Source: Aestuariibacter sp. GS-14
GTDB taxonomy: Bacteria > Pseudomonadota > Gammaproteobacteria > Enterobacterales > Alteromonadaceae
NCBI RefSeq assembly: GCF_006494365.1
Contig: NZ_VHIP01000002.1
Location: 372,001-436,000 of the forward strand
Length of the DNA stretch: 64,000 nt
Direction: 5' to 3'
Of the stretch, positions 18,467-26,800 are shown one piece after another (positions within the stretch are counted from its first letter, which is position 1; each line of letters begins with the position of its first letter). The notes under the pieces were generated by a model that did not search any database, was not told where the DNA came from, and was given only the letters and a program-made list of their open reading frames with translations. The translations under genes were made by a program, and so were the position numbers.

Positions 18467-18827
18467 TGTATTAACTCCCGATTCCCGTATTACTGTGTAT
18501 GCCGTTTTTGTGTCTATTGAAACTAGAACTGCAAATAGAATACCGAATTTGCAGCCATGCCGTGATGAATTAAATAAAACGGTATAATCGGAAAATCAGA
18601 ACATTCATTAACTAACTGAATAGTAATTGAAAATTGACAATAAGAATGCTGCTGGTGAAGAAGTTGGGCCTTTACTTTATCTGAATTAATCTCTCTGAAA
18701 CCACCGACTAGCGATGTTTAACAGGGAGTCGGCCGGTAAACTGAGTTGCAACATATTCATAAGTGGCGGTAAATTGCGCCAGTTGGATATTTTCGCGCGA
18801 CATGTTTGGGTATAAGGACAATCAGCA
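18467..18827. other. 361-bp gap between patatin and photolyase genes
   Basis: No convincing gene. It should hold the promoter of the patatin gene near 18480-18600, where AT-rich sequence is found, but no clear -35/-10 pair stands out. A 31-codon minus-strand frame (18803-18708, MSRENIQLAQFTATYEYV...) ends in TAG and then continues in the same frame for 11 codons to TAA, which looks like a short decayed coding sequence. Confidence 0.4.
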
Positions 18828-20309
18828 TTAACCCGGATTGCTGTGCCGATACAAAATTCTTTTTGCCTCTTGTTTTACTTCCCGGCGGTCCCGCCATGCC
18901 CACAACAGGTCGCGATGGTGGGCAATCGCGTCTTCGGGAATGACTATCGGGGTGAAGTACCGTTCTAACCCTGATGTATCCAGCGTTAATTTGGTAAGTG
19001 GTGGGATCTGCCAGGGGGCGAACAAGTCCTGATTGTCCAGATGTGCAATTTCGGGTACCCATTTGCGAATAAAGTCGCCCTGTGGGTCGTGATCCTGAGC
19101 CTGCTTCACCGGGTTATAAATACGCAATGTGTTAGTGCCTGTGATCCCGGCTTGCATTTGGCACTGTGGGTAGTGGATCCCCGGCTCAAAATCCAAAAAC
19201 TGTTGTGCAAGATGAAGGGCTGCATGGCGCCAGTCGAGCAGTAAATAATGGGTGAGAAAACTCACCAGCATGGCCCGCATACGAAAATTCAGGTAACCGG
19301 TTTTTATCAGACTTCGCATACAGGCGTCCACCATTGGGATGCCTGTGTTGCCTTCCTGCCACGCGGTAAGCTGTTCCAAAGCCTTCTGCTCTGTTCTGAA
19401 AGGGAAATTAATATATCCCGTGTTAACCGGCCTGAATTCTTGTTCGCTTTCACTCTCAAATTTCTGAATAAAATGACAGTGCCAGTGAAGCCTTGACGTA
19501 AAGGCTTGTAACGACAACGGTAAAGGTGATGTTGACGACGTCACGGCCTGATAGACCTGTTTTACACTCAGGTTGCCCCAGGCCAGATAAGGAGACAAGC
19601 GCGAACAACTTTCCATACTCTTCAGCGGACTCGAAATGTGCTTATGATACTGGCGGTGTCGTTTGCTTATAAAACTCTGAAGCTGTTGATGTGCATGTGA
19701 TTCCCCTCCTGATTGCATGAAAGGATCAGCACTGTGAAGTCTGCTGGACAGCGTTTTAGGTACCCGGGTAACCAAGGCTTTATGTTGCAACCAGTTTATT
19801 TTCGATAAAGGCGTTTCGATCACCGGACTGTGCATTTGCTGTTGCCAGTGATTCACCCAGTGCCGCCGATGCGAAAGACCGCGAATTACGCCAGCGTAGG
19901 GAGATTCGATCCAGGTAACCCCTGCATGTTGACACCAGGCTTTCAGCGCTTTGTCGCGCTGATAAGTAATAGAAAGACCCACTTCTTCGTAACTGTAAAT
20001 CGTAATGTTTTGATAATGTTCACGAAGTCGCTCAAAAAAGGGCAGGGCATCGCTGTAACTCACATGCAGATTGGCAGAATGTGACGCTAACTGGCCCTCC
20101 ATATCAAGCAGGCTTTGCCACACAAATCGCCAATGACGCTCGCTGTAGTGTGGATCACGCATAATATCGGGTTCAAACAGATACAGAGGTAATACAGGGT
20201 TTCCAGCTTGCCATGCAGCATGCAACGCCTGATTGTCTTGCAGACGCAAGTCTCGCTTAAACCATACTACGCTGATAGGGGTATTGGATTGCACGTTAAA
20301 AGTCTTCAC
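18828..20309 (-). CDS. Cryptochrome/photolyase family FAD-binding protein
   Basis: A 493-residue flavoprotein of the DNA photolyase/cryptochrome family. The N-terminal alpha/beta antenna domain opens with SVVWFKRDLRLQDNQAL. The C-terminal FAD-binding helical domain shows the family block GIPMVDACMRSLIKTGYLNFRMRAM, then LDWRHAALHLAQQFLDFEPGIHYPQ and TGTNTLRIYNPVKQ. These would bind FAD and either repair UV dimers or sense blue light. It is preceded 59 bp upstream on the same strand by a DUF2805 gene, a pairing that I recall as common in marine Gammaproteobacteria. Repair versus signalling cannot be decided from sequence. Confidence 0.87.
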   Translation of the reverse strand: MKTFNVQSNTPISVVWFKRDLRLQDNQALHAAWQAGNPVLPLYLFEPDIMRDPHYSERHWRFVWQSLLDMEGQLASHSANLHVSYSDALPFFERLREHYQNITIYSYEEVGLSITYQRDKALKAWCQHAGVTWIESPYAGVIRGLSHRRHWVNHWQQQMHSPVIETPLSKINWLQHKALVTRVPKTLSSRLHSADPFMQSGGESHAHQQLQSFISKRHRQYHKHISSPLKSMESCSRLSPYLAWGNLSVKQVYQAVTSSTSPLPLSLQAFTSRLHWHCHFIQKFESESEQEFRPVNTGYINFPFRTEQKALEQLTAWQEGNTGIPMVDACMRSLIKTGYLNFRMRAMLVSFLTHYLLLDWRHAALHLAQQFLDFEPGIHYPQCQMQAGITGTNTLRIYNPVKQAQDHDPQGDFIRKWVPEIAHLDNQDLFAPWQIPPLTKLTLDTSGLERYFTPIVIPEDAIAHHRDLLWAWRDRREVKQEAKRILYRHSNPG

Positions 20310-20368
20310 GTTAACCGGGAATTCACGCGAGCATGTGAGGCAGGCTCAACATTGCGGGGTACTCTCTT

Positions 20369-20635
20369 TCAGCGCTGTTTGTATTGGGTGGGACAGTACC
20401 CGCGATCGATACTGGGGGAGCGAAGCTTTACGTGTTTGGAGGCTCTGCCGTGAGTGCGCTTTCGCCATAGCCGAAAGCTCGATGGCTTTAATTCGCTACG
20501 CATGATTCGAATGACACCGTCCTGCTTCAGGCCATACAGTGATTCAATGGCTTCGAATGGTGTACGATCTTCCCATGCCATTTCAATGATACGCGACAGT
20601 TCATGCTGGCTGTATTCGCGATGTTGGTGATGCAC
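20369..20635 (-). CDS. DUF2805 (TIGR03643) small protein
   Basis: An 88-residue basic protein carrying the family core IIEMAWEDRTPFEAIESLYGLKQDGVIRIMR followed by ELKPSSFRLWRKR, so the family call is firm. The core looks like a helix-turn-helix nucleic-acid-binding unit. It sits immediately upstream of the cryptochrome/photolyase gene on the same strand, which suggests a role tied to light or DNA repair. The function is not established. Confidence 0.82.
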   Translation of the reverse strand: MHHQHREYSQHELSRIIEMAWEDRTPFEAIESLYGLKQDGVIRIMRSELKPSSFRLWRKRTHGRASKHVKLRSPSIDRGYCPTQYKQR

Positions 20636-20707
20636 ATTTATGTCCGGCTGGTTTAGGTTGCAATGTGTACGCTAACACCAGCCAATTGGTTTAATCCGCT
20701 TGGTAAC

Positions 20708-21946
20708 TTATACCCGCACTACAAATTGCGTTAAGCCCTGTTGAGTAGAATTTGCCAGGCTCTGCGCTTTTGACGCTTCACTTACCGTTTGTTCCAACTG
20801 CTGTTGAATATGGTCACTTACTTCTGCAATGTGAGTAGCGTTACCCATGGCGGTATGGTGTTGCGCGCTAAGTGCATTTACGGCTTCTAAAATTTGCGAA
20901 AATGCCGCGATATTCTCGTTAAAGTCGCGCATCATGGTGGTAAATGTGTCTCTGGTGAAATTGACACTGTCGTTCATGGCCTTTGACACATCAATGAGCC
21001 TGCCTGATTCATTTTGTGTTTCGTTAACCAGCGTATCCATTTGATTCAAAAACTTGCTGATTTGTTGCGTTGCATCCGCCACTTTTGCCGAAAGACTGCG
21101 CACTTCGTCGGCTACTACCGCAAACCCTCGGCCAGCATCCCCAGCGCGCGCGGCTTCAATAGCCGCGTTTAGTGCCAGCAAATTTGTTTGATCGGCAAAG
21201 CCCTCTACCATTTTCAAAATGCTGCGTACGTTTTCTGCGTTGTTCTGTAATCCGGTTACGGTACTGGCGAACTGATTGAGTAATTGCGTGATACTACTTA
21301 TTTGGCTTTGTGACGTTTGAAGCGTGTTGTTGGCGGTATCTGCGTTTTGCAAATTCACTTGGTTAGAGGTGGATACTTGCTCTGCGGCTGACACAATGTG
21401 ATCAATGCGATGGCTCACTTCCTGGGCTGATTTGCTAATGCTATGGCTAAATTGCTTTTGTTGCACAGCCTGTGTATTCACTGCATTTACGATGTTGCTG
21501 ACATTCTTGTTGGCGGTAGCTGCTTGCTCTGCATCCTGATAAATCTTAGCAATTAACTTAGCCAGGTTTGCCGAAAAAGTATTGTAGGCCGCCGACAACT
21601 CGCTGAATTCATCACAGGTAAAAGCGGGTAAGCGCGTAGAAAGATCGCCCTGGGTGTGGTTAATGTGATTGAGGGTTGAGAGCAGGGCTTTTACCGGACG
21701 TACAATCAGGTGATGCAAATAGAAAATGGTAAACCCGAAACATAAGGTACTTATAACAAAAACGGTTATAACAGTGCCCTGCATTGCTTGCTGCTCTTCT
21801 GGCGGGGCAGAGAGCATAGAGTAAAACATAGTAAAATTAATGATTTGGAATACAAACAAAAAAGTTATATTGCCTATAATTTTTCGCGATAGCGTAAAGA
21901 AGAACTGTTGTTCAATAACGTTATACAACTGCCAAAATGTCTGCAT
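20708..21946 (-). CDS. Methyl-accepting chemotaxis protein with minimal periplasmic region
   Basis: A chemoreceptor of 412 residues (419 if the ATG at 21967 is used). Two membrane helices ([16 protein letters not shown] and [20 protein letters not shown]) flank only a short acidic loop, so there is almost no periplasmic sensor. A HAMP domain ([29 protein letters not shown]) and a signalling domain with the kinase-control tip [28 protein letters not shown] follow. It probably senses membrane state or a cytoplasmic cue and talks to CheA. The start is uncertain, as neither ATG has a strong ribosome-binding site. Confidence 0.88.
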   Translation of the reverse strand: MQTFWQLYNVIEQQFFFTLSRKIIGNITFLFVFQIINFTMFYSMLSAPPEEQQAMQGTVITVFVISTLCFGFTIFYLHHLIVRPVKALLSTLNHINHTQGDLSTRLPAFTCDEFSELSAAYNTFSANLAKLIAKIYQDAEQAATANKNVSNIVNAVNTQAVQQKQFSHSISKSAQEVSHRIDHIVSAAEQVSTSNQVNLQNADTANNTLQTSQSQISSITQLLNQFASTVTGLQNNAENVRSILKMVEGFADQTNLLALNAAIEAARAGDAGRGFAVVADEVRSLSAKVADATQQISKFLNQMDTLVNETQNESGRLIDVSKAMNDSVNFTRDTFTTMMRDFNENIAAFSQILEAVNALSAQHHTAMGNATHIAEVSDHIQQQLEQTVSEASKAQSLANSTQQGLTQFVVRV

Positions 21947-22230
21947 TGGGGCAAGTCCCGTTCTCATTGTTGATGTTACAAGTGTAATACCCGCACGTTA
22001 ATCCGGAGTATATCGTGCCAGCTACATTAATTCTTTGCGTGAGATCAGTGTAGGGCAGGTTTTACCGTATGGGCAAACGGTTGATTCAAAGACCTTATGT
22101 TACCAGAATGCAATTATAGCCAGATTGAGTTTAGTGGCGGCTATAGCGGGCTTTGCGATTAAACGATTCAGGCATTGTTGGGAAAAATTCGTATTCATAA
22201 CGAATGTGAAGCAAGATTCAGATAATAAAA

Positions 22231-22256
22231 AACCCCGTGCCTTTCGGCACAGGGTT
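22231..22256 (-). terminator. Original ssrA terminator, displaced by the island
   Basis: On the minus strand this is an 11-bp stem with one G-U pair (22231-22241 with 22246-22256), a GAAA tetraloop and a run of six Us. It lies 4 bp beyond the left 20-bp ssrA repeat. In an uninterrupted chromosome it would sit directly behind the tmRNA 3' end. The island now separates the two by 5 kb. Confidence 0.8.
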
Positions 22257-22260
22257 CAGC

Positions 22261-22280
22261 ATTTGGTGGAGCTGGCGGGA
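22261..22280. repeat. attL, 20-bp ssrA-derived direct repeat
   Basis: It is identical over 20 bases (core TGGTGGAGCTGGCGGGA) to 27282-27301 in the same orientation; identity stops abruptly on both sides. It duplicates the acceptor arm of tmRNA, the normal crossover target. Confidence 0.88.
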
Positions 22281-22340
22281 GTCTACGCCGTTCTGGGTCG
22301 AAAGCCTTTGGTCTCTGGCTTGTATGGTATAGGGGTGTGC

Positions 22341-22364
22341 TTGGGGGTCCAGTTTGGGGGTCCA
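22341..22364 (+). repeat. Left arm-type integrase binding repeats (candidate)
   Basis: TTGGGGGTCCA occurs twice (22341-22351 and 22354-22364), with a 13-bp period, 60 bp inside the left repeat. The right end carries the same core at the same period and nearly the same distance, in the same orientation. Paired arm sites of this kind are bound by the N-terminal domain of tyrosine recombinases. Confidence 0.6.
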
Positions 22365-22377
22365 AAATGTTTAGGTC

Positions 22378-23025
22378 TTAAAGTTTGAATGGTGAATATC
22401 TATTGTCCACGACCATATTGAAATTTGTAAAACCAGCTCGAGTTTTTAGCACCTTGACTTCTTCTTTTAGATCGCCAAGGGCCTTCCTAAGGTCGTCTTT
22501 ACTTACTTCGCAACTGGCTCCGATATAGATCTCTTTCAGACGCATATTCGATTTAAATGGGGTGAAAAATAAGCCACTCACTTCCGATTCCTCTAGAGGC
22601 ACAAAAATCCTGCTCTCCTCTTCATAGTCCCACTTTTCGAATTTAGTAGCCATTATTGTCCAGATATCCTCTTCTGTAACTTGATGACTGGTTAGTCTTA
22701 TACGCTTCGGGACATAATTTACCTCTCTGATGAGGCTTACGTGTTGCGGAAGTATTTCTAGACCTAAACAAATACCTGTATGCCTGTCCGCATAGTGAGC
22801 CCATTGTAACGGGCTTCTCCAAGACCTCGAAAAGCAAATGAGCCCGAACTCTTTATCAATAGCCTCGATCCCTCTTTTCACATTATTTCTGAGCTCCTTG
22901 TTTGATAGATCAAAAGCTTGGAATTCAAATGGGTCGTTTAGCTTTTTTATCCTAGATACCTTGAGTCTCCGTTTAGATATATTTTCAAGCCCGTACTCAA
23001 GGTTTACGAAGTGATAAAGAATCAT
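22378..23025 (-). CDS. DUF2971 domain-containing protein
   Basis: A 215-residue protein with the DUF2971 pattern: an N-terminal YHFVNLEYGLENISKRRLKVSR, then KLNDPFEF (the ND-P-FE motif), then LICFSRSWRSPLQWAHYADRHTGICLGLE. The conserved CFS, W-HYA and H-GIC residues are all present and may form an active site, but no activity has been assigned that I can cite. It is AT-rich compared with the recombinase genes beside it, so it may be separately acquired cargo. It sits at the left end of the island, as accessory or defence cargo often does. Confidence 0.75.
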   Translation of the reverse strand: MILYHFVNLEYGLENISKRRLKVSRIKKLNDPFEFQAFDLSNKELRNNVKRGIEAIDKEFGLICFSRSWRSPLQWAHYADRHTGICLGLEILPQHVSLIREVNYVPKRIRLTSHQVTEEDIWTIMATKFEKWDYEEESRIFVPLEESEVSGLFFTPFKSNMRLKEIYIGASCEVSKDDLRKALGDLKEEVKVLKTRAGFTNFNMVVDNRYSPFKL

Positions 23026-23050
23026 GATCCAAAAACGTCCTTTTAATTAC

Positions 23051-23080
23051 TGTCCGCCAGACTATACCCCATGCGGACGG
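23051..23080. repeat. Imperfect inverted repeat upstream of the serine recombinase
   Basis: CTGTCCGC (23050-23057) and GCGGACGG (23073-23080) are inverted, with 7 of 8 positions matching and about 15 bp between. It lies about 105 bp before the recombinase start, where resolvases keep crossover or operator sites. Confidence 0.35.
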
Positions 23081-23183
23081 TTAGGGCGAACCGAAAAAGA
23101 GACCAAATAGGGTTGCTTTTCCATGAACTCAAGAATAGGATGACAACCTCTAAGAACCTGTGCGAACCATTTAAGGAACAACA

Positions 23184-23750
23184 ATGCCAACTCACCGTTA
23201 CGGATACGCCCGAGTTTCGACCCTCGACCAATCCACCAGCATCCAAAGGGAAGCACTCGAAGCCGCCAAGTGTGACCGCGTCTATGAGGAGCAAGCCTCC
23301 GGGACCAGTCGACAGGGACGTGGGGAACTGTCCCGAGTCCTTGAGGTCCTCCGCGAAGGGGACACTCTGGTCGTAACGAGGATCGACCGCCTAGCGCGCT
23401 CAATGAAAGACCTTCAGGACATAGTCCACGACCTTAAGGCCCGAGGCGTCAACCTTGAAGCAACCGAGCAACCTATCGACACCAGTACACCAGCCGGTAA
23501 GGCGTTCCTCGATATGCTAGGGGTCTTCGCTGAGTTCGAGACGAACCTCCGTAAGGAACGTCAACTCGAAGGTATCGCAAAGGCGAAGGCCAAAGGGGTT
23601 TATAAAGGGGGCGCTCCGTTAGCCGAGGACAAGAAGGAGAGAGTCCGGGCGCTTTACCTTGAGGGCATGAAGCCTGCCCAGATAGTCCGTGAGACAGGCG
23701 TCGGGAAGACCTCAGTATTCAAGATCATAAAGGAGTTGAGAGAGTCGTAA
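23184..23750 (+). CDS. Serine recombinase of the resolvase/invertase family
   Basis: A 188-residue small serine recombinase. The catalytic Ser12 is in YGYARVST, followed by the conserved GELSRVLEVLREGDTLVVTRIDRLARS block with its two arginines, and the E-helix region TPAGKAFLDMLGVFAEFE. The C-terminal helix-turn-helix (residues about 145-185) has the typical ARALYLEGMKPAQIVRETGVGKTSVFKI-like layout, here VRALYLEGMKPAQIVRETGV. It would resolve, invert or integrate DNA through a 2-bp staggered double-strand cut. Its presence inside an element that already has a tyrosine integrase is unusual. Confidence 0.93.
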   Translation: MPTHRYGYARVSTLDQSTSIQREALEAAKCDRVYEEQASGTSRQGRGELSRVLEVLREGDTLVVTRIDRLARSMKDLQDIVHDLKARGVNLEATEQPIDTSTPAGKAFLDMLGVFAEFETNLRKERQLEGIAKAKAKGVYKGGAPLAEDKKERVRALYLEGMKPAQIVRETGVGKTSVFKIIKELRES

Positions 23751-23844
23751 CGACCCGATAATATCCGTTCAGATTTTGAAGTGTAAGGACGAACGCCCTT
23801 GAGACTCCCTTTAAGGTTAGCCTAAGTCACGCTAGACGTGGTCT

Positions 23845-23866
23845 TGAGGTCGTTCTGAGGTCCTTC
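23845..23866 (+). repeat. Two tandem 11-bp repeats upstream of the ParB-like gene
   Basis: TGAGGTCGTTC (23845-23855) and TGAGGTCCTTC (23856-23866) are adjacent, with one mismatch, and lie 35 bp before the ParB-like start. Their placement fits an operator for a DNA-binding protein, possibly the ParB-like protein itself. Confidence 0.4.
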
Positions 23867-23900
23867 GATTTATTATTTTAATTATGGAGCAGTAATCCTT

Positions 23901-24815
23901 ATGGGCAGACCAAAGAAGGTAACCCTTAAGTCAATCCTTCCTGTCCCTGAGATTAACCCAAGGGACCCCGAGGCAAGGGGAAGTAAGGCTCGTTCATTGG
24001 GAATAGACGCCTTAGGGGAAGACAACCTCAAGGCAATGACTAGCGGGGTTAAGGCAAATCTTAAAGACACGGCTCAAGGACCCTCGATCGACGGAGCCAT
24101 TGAACCCCTTTTAATAGCCCCCCCTCCCTTAGACTTACCGAAGAAGTACCGGGACAGGCTTAAAGACGCTGCCTATGTGCTGGTGGACGGATACCAACGA
24201 TACGAGGCGATAGAGTGCTCGGTAGGCCCCGAGGTCCGAGTCCCTGTCAAGGAGATAGACGCCGGGACAATGGCCGAGCTTATGTCCGCCGCCTTGGAGT
24301 CCAACTCAAAACACCCACTCCCATTAGCGGAGAGTGAGAAACGTGCGCAAGTGTTCAGGCTCTTATTGTTAGACTTTTACGACGAGGGTATCGACAAGCT
24401 CCACCAGCGGTACGAGGGGATCTTCTCAAGGACAACCTTAGCTAAATATATGCGCCTAGCGAAGTTCGCGAGAGAGGAGGCCAAACTAAAAGACCTCCCC
24501 CCGGAGCAACTAAAGACCTGCCTTACAGACGCCATACGGGAGGCTCTCTATCCATATTACGACGTATTGACCGACAGTAAGGGCTACCCAGTCCCGAAGT
24601 GCATTGCGTGGTGGAAGGAAGTCGTTGAGACAGGCGATATATCTAAGGCTATGCGACGGAAAGAGCGCGAGGAGTCAGAGCAACAGGATTGTGAGGGCGT
24701 GCTTGCCTCAGCTCGTGTGGGTAGGTCCCCTGAGGCGTGGCGTAAGGCGTTGCTCCGGGAGCTTAAGATTACAGAGCAAGACCTCAACGAACTCCTCGAC
24801 GATAGCTTCGATTAA
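23901..24815 (+). CDS. ParB/Srx-fold N-terminal domain protein
   Basis: A 304-residue protein. The N terminus has the ParB-like pattern: PVPEINPRDPEAR, then IDGAIEPLLIAPPPLDL, then the phosphate-binding VDGYQRYEAIE at residues 95-105. Its second half is helical (residues about 140-300) and may contain a helix-turn-helix, as in ParB/Spo0J partition proteins. No ParA partner is encoded, so a classic partition role is unlikely. It is preceded by a good ribosome-binding site (GGAG) and has the same skewed codon choice as the upstream serine recombinase, suggesting shared ancestry of the pair. Confidence 0.7.
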   Translation: MGRPKKVTLKSILPVPEINPRDPEARGSKARSLGIDALGEDNLKAMTSGVKANLKDTAQGPSIDGAIEPLLIAPPPLDLPKKYRDRLKDAAYVLVDGYQRYEAIECSVGPEVRVPVKEIDAGTMAELMSAALESNSKHPLPLAESEKRAQVFRLLLLDFYDEGIDKLHQRYEGIFSRTTLAKYMRLAKFAREEAKLKDLPPEQLKTCLTDAIREALYPYYDVLTDSKGYPVPKCIAWWKEVVETGDISKAMRRKEREESEQQDCEGVLASARVGRSPEAWRKALLRELKITEQDLNELLDDSFD

Positions 24816-25065
24816 AGCCCCCCAACATATTTATCCCGACTGACCCCGATACGTCCGTCTAGACCTAATTGATTCGCGCTGTGTGGCGCTGTGAGAGGCG
24901 TTAGGACGCAGCCTAAGGGCATTGCCTTGGGGAACGTCCACGGGTCCTTCCTAGGGTTAACTGGGAGGGTCATTCCGGCCCTGTCTCTTCATTTCTGCGC
25001 CGGATTTTCAACCCATTACTACTATTTCTAGCCTGTAGCCCTTTAAAAATAAGGGATTCGGCATT

Positions 25066-25320
25066 TTAAGATCTGGTGTTACTTACTGCCACAAAGAACA
25101 TGCTCCCAAGGTCCACGTAAGGACGGCCCTCAGCGACGATCTCAGCGACTTTCTCCCGGTCGAATACCTCTTCCCAAAGATAATTAAAGACCTCGCTCTC
25201 GTGGGCGTTGTGTAGCTCCCTTGGGGCGGCCCCCCACAACAGATCCGGTAAGAGGTCTTCGGGGTAACCGACTTTTTGGGCAAGGGTCTCGTCAAATAGG
25301 TACGGCTCATTAAGGTACAT
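25066..25320 (-). CDS. Small hypothetical protein of the island
   Basis: 84 acidic residues (MYLNEPYLFDETLAQKV...), with a predicted mixed helix pattern and no known motif, signal peptide or membrane segment. GGAGTG lies eight bases before the ATG, which supports real translation. It is on the same strand as the integrase downstream, with an AT-rich 90-bp gap between them. The acidic charge would fit a small regulator or anti-repressor, but nothing in the sequence proves it. The 250 bp between it and the ParB-like gene holds no visible gene. Confidence 0.5.
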   Translation of the reverse strand: MYLNEPYLFDETLAQKVGYPEDLLPDLLWGAAPRELHNAHESEVFNYLWEEVFDREKVAEIVAEGRPYVDLGSMFFVAVSNTRS

Positions 25321-25412
25321 AATTTCACTCCATGTGTTATTAACTGAGCAATATCCTAGGATGAAAAATACTTCATGTAAAACAATAATTTAGTTCCACT
25401 TGTGGGACAATC

Positions 25413-26795
25413 CTAAGGGCGTCTTTTACCTTCCTTGAGTTGGACCTTAAGCCCCTCGTAACTGATCTTGTTCAGTAGCTTAGCCTGTCCGGGTATCGTC
25501 AGCCCGTCGGAGTAGGTTCCGAAAGACATCCCCACCTTTTCGTGTCCAAGGATCTGAGCCGCTTGGTTGTGGTGGTAGCCTTGCCGTTCGAGGAGGGTCG
25601 AAAGGGTCTTCCTTAAGGAATGGAACACATAGCGCTTATCGTAACCTAGCTTACGTTTGAGGGTTCCGAAACGCTTCCCGAGGGCAGAGGACCGTTCTCC
25701 ATTTTCCGTAACAGGCTCATAGGGTAGGAGGTAGCCGTCCGGGGAGTGTTCGACAAGGTTCTCGACTACGGGGAGTAGGTCCTTATGTACAGGAATATCT
25801 CGGAGACCAGCCTCTGACTTTGCTTCCTCGATCGATAAATACAGGACCCCCTCCTTACGCTTCACGTCCTCAGTTCTCAATCGGGCCAGCTCCTCGATCC
25901 TAGCTCCAGTGTAAGCACCGAGGAGAATTAAGTCGTGGAGGTTTGCGTCGCCTTTCTTCTCTCTGGCAGCGTCCACCAGCTTGATAACGTCTTCCGGCTC
26001 CCACGCCTTACGTTTATCCTTCTTACTGGCCCTTTTCTTCTTGGTAAACGTCTGGTGCTCGAAAGGGTTCGCTCCGTCCGGGTCAAGGTAACCCATACGC
26101 AACAGATAGTTATAGTACACACGACAGCCTCCAATGAGACCCTTTATTGTTGCTTCTGCCATGTCCTGACTTTCGAGGTCAATAATCCACCGGGCGACCT
26201 CAGTCTTTTTGATTGGTAGTGCGGGGAACCTATCGGCAAGCCTCTTAATACGAGTGTCGTGTTGTTTAATTGTCCTTGGGATTAGCTTACCTTCAAGGGT
26301 TCCCTTCCATTCGTCTAGATAAGACAGCGTGGGGAGCATACCTCCAAGAACGACATTCGCGATCGCCTCGGCCTCTTCCCGGCCTTTCGTCCGCTCTATC
26401 TTTTCGATGTAATGCTCAAAGCCAAGACGTTCAGAGCCTAACCCTAAGTCGTCAACAACAGCCGAGGTAAGCTCGCTGTAGGGGTTCTCACGCTTAAAGG
26501 CCGCCATAAGGTCAGCATCGCGACGCTTCTCTTCTTCAAGGCTACGCTTCCAACGAAGTGCCTCCTCAAGTGCGCTGGTGGACCCTCGAAGCTTATCGAA
26601 CTCAGCTCGCCATTGGTGGAACAACTGAGACGCCCGATACTCGGCAGTCTTAAGATCTCTCGTTTGGAGGCTCTTCCAGCGTTCGCCCTTGTCGAAGTGC
26701 TCTCGGAGGTCTCTGGGAACCACCATACGGGCGTATAGGGTGTTACTCTTCCAGTAGATCCCACGCTTGCCAGTGGGCTGCTTATTACCAGACAT
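25413..26795 (-). CDS. int: Tyrosine recombinase, ssrA-targeting integrase
   Basis: A 460-residue phage-type integrase. An N-terminal arm-binding-like domain starts KRGIYWKSNTLYARMVVPRDL, followed by a core-binding domain (residues about 160-240). The catalytic domain has Arg299 (GARIEELARL), a likely Lys326, His392 and Arg395 in HSLRKT, His418 in LGHEKVG and the nucleophile Tyr428. All catalytic residues are present, so the enzyme should be active. It is the obvious candidate for inserting the element at ssrA, whose 3' end lies about 490 bp beyond its start. It follows a small secreted-protein gene by 5 bp on the same strand. Confidence 0.95.
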   Translation of the reverse strand: MSGNKQPTGKRGIYWKSNTLYARMVVPRDLREHFDKGERWKSLQTRDLKTAEYRASQLFHQWRAEFDKLRGSTSALEEALRWKRSLEEEKRRDADLMAAFKRENPYSELTSAVVDDLGLGSERLGFEHYIEKIERTKGREEAEAIANVVLGGMLPTLSYLDEWKGTLEGKLIPRTIKQHDTRIKRLADRFPALPIKKTEVARWIIDLESQDMAEATIKGLIGGCRVYYNYLLRMGYLDPDGANPFEHQTFTKKKRASKKDKRKAWEPEDVIKLVDAAREKKGDANLHDLILLGAYTGARIEELARLRTEDVKRKEGVLYLSIEEAKSEAGLRDIPVHKDLLPVVENLVEHSPDGYLLPYEPVTENGERSSALGKRFGTLKRKLGYDKRYVFHSLRKTLSTLLERQGYHHNQAAQILGHEKVGMSFGTYSDGLTIPGQAKLLNKISYEGLKVQLKEGKRRP

Positions 26796-26800
26796 CGAGC

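Noticed and set aside
20646-20683. GGCTGGT/ACCAGCC inverted repeat between DUF2805 and the chemoreceptor gene
   Set aside because: Loop of about 24 bases and no T run; it is upstream of the chemoreceptor, so not its terminator.
22035-22388. 117-codon plus-strand frame across the left island border
   Set aside because: It runs through the displaced ssrA terminator, the 20-bp repeat and the arm-site repeats, and its protein has no coherent pattern; chance frame.
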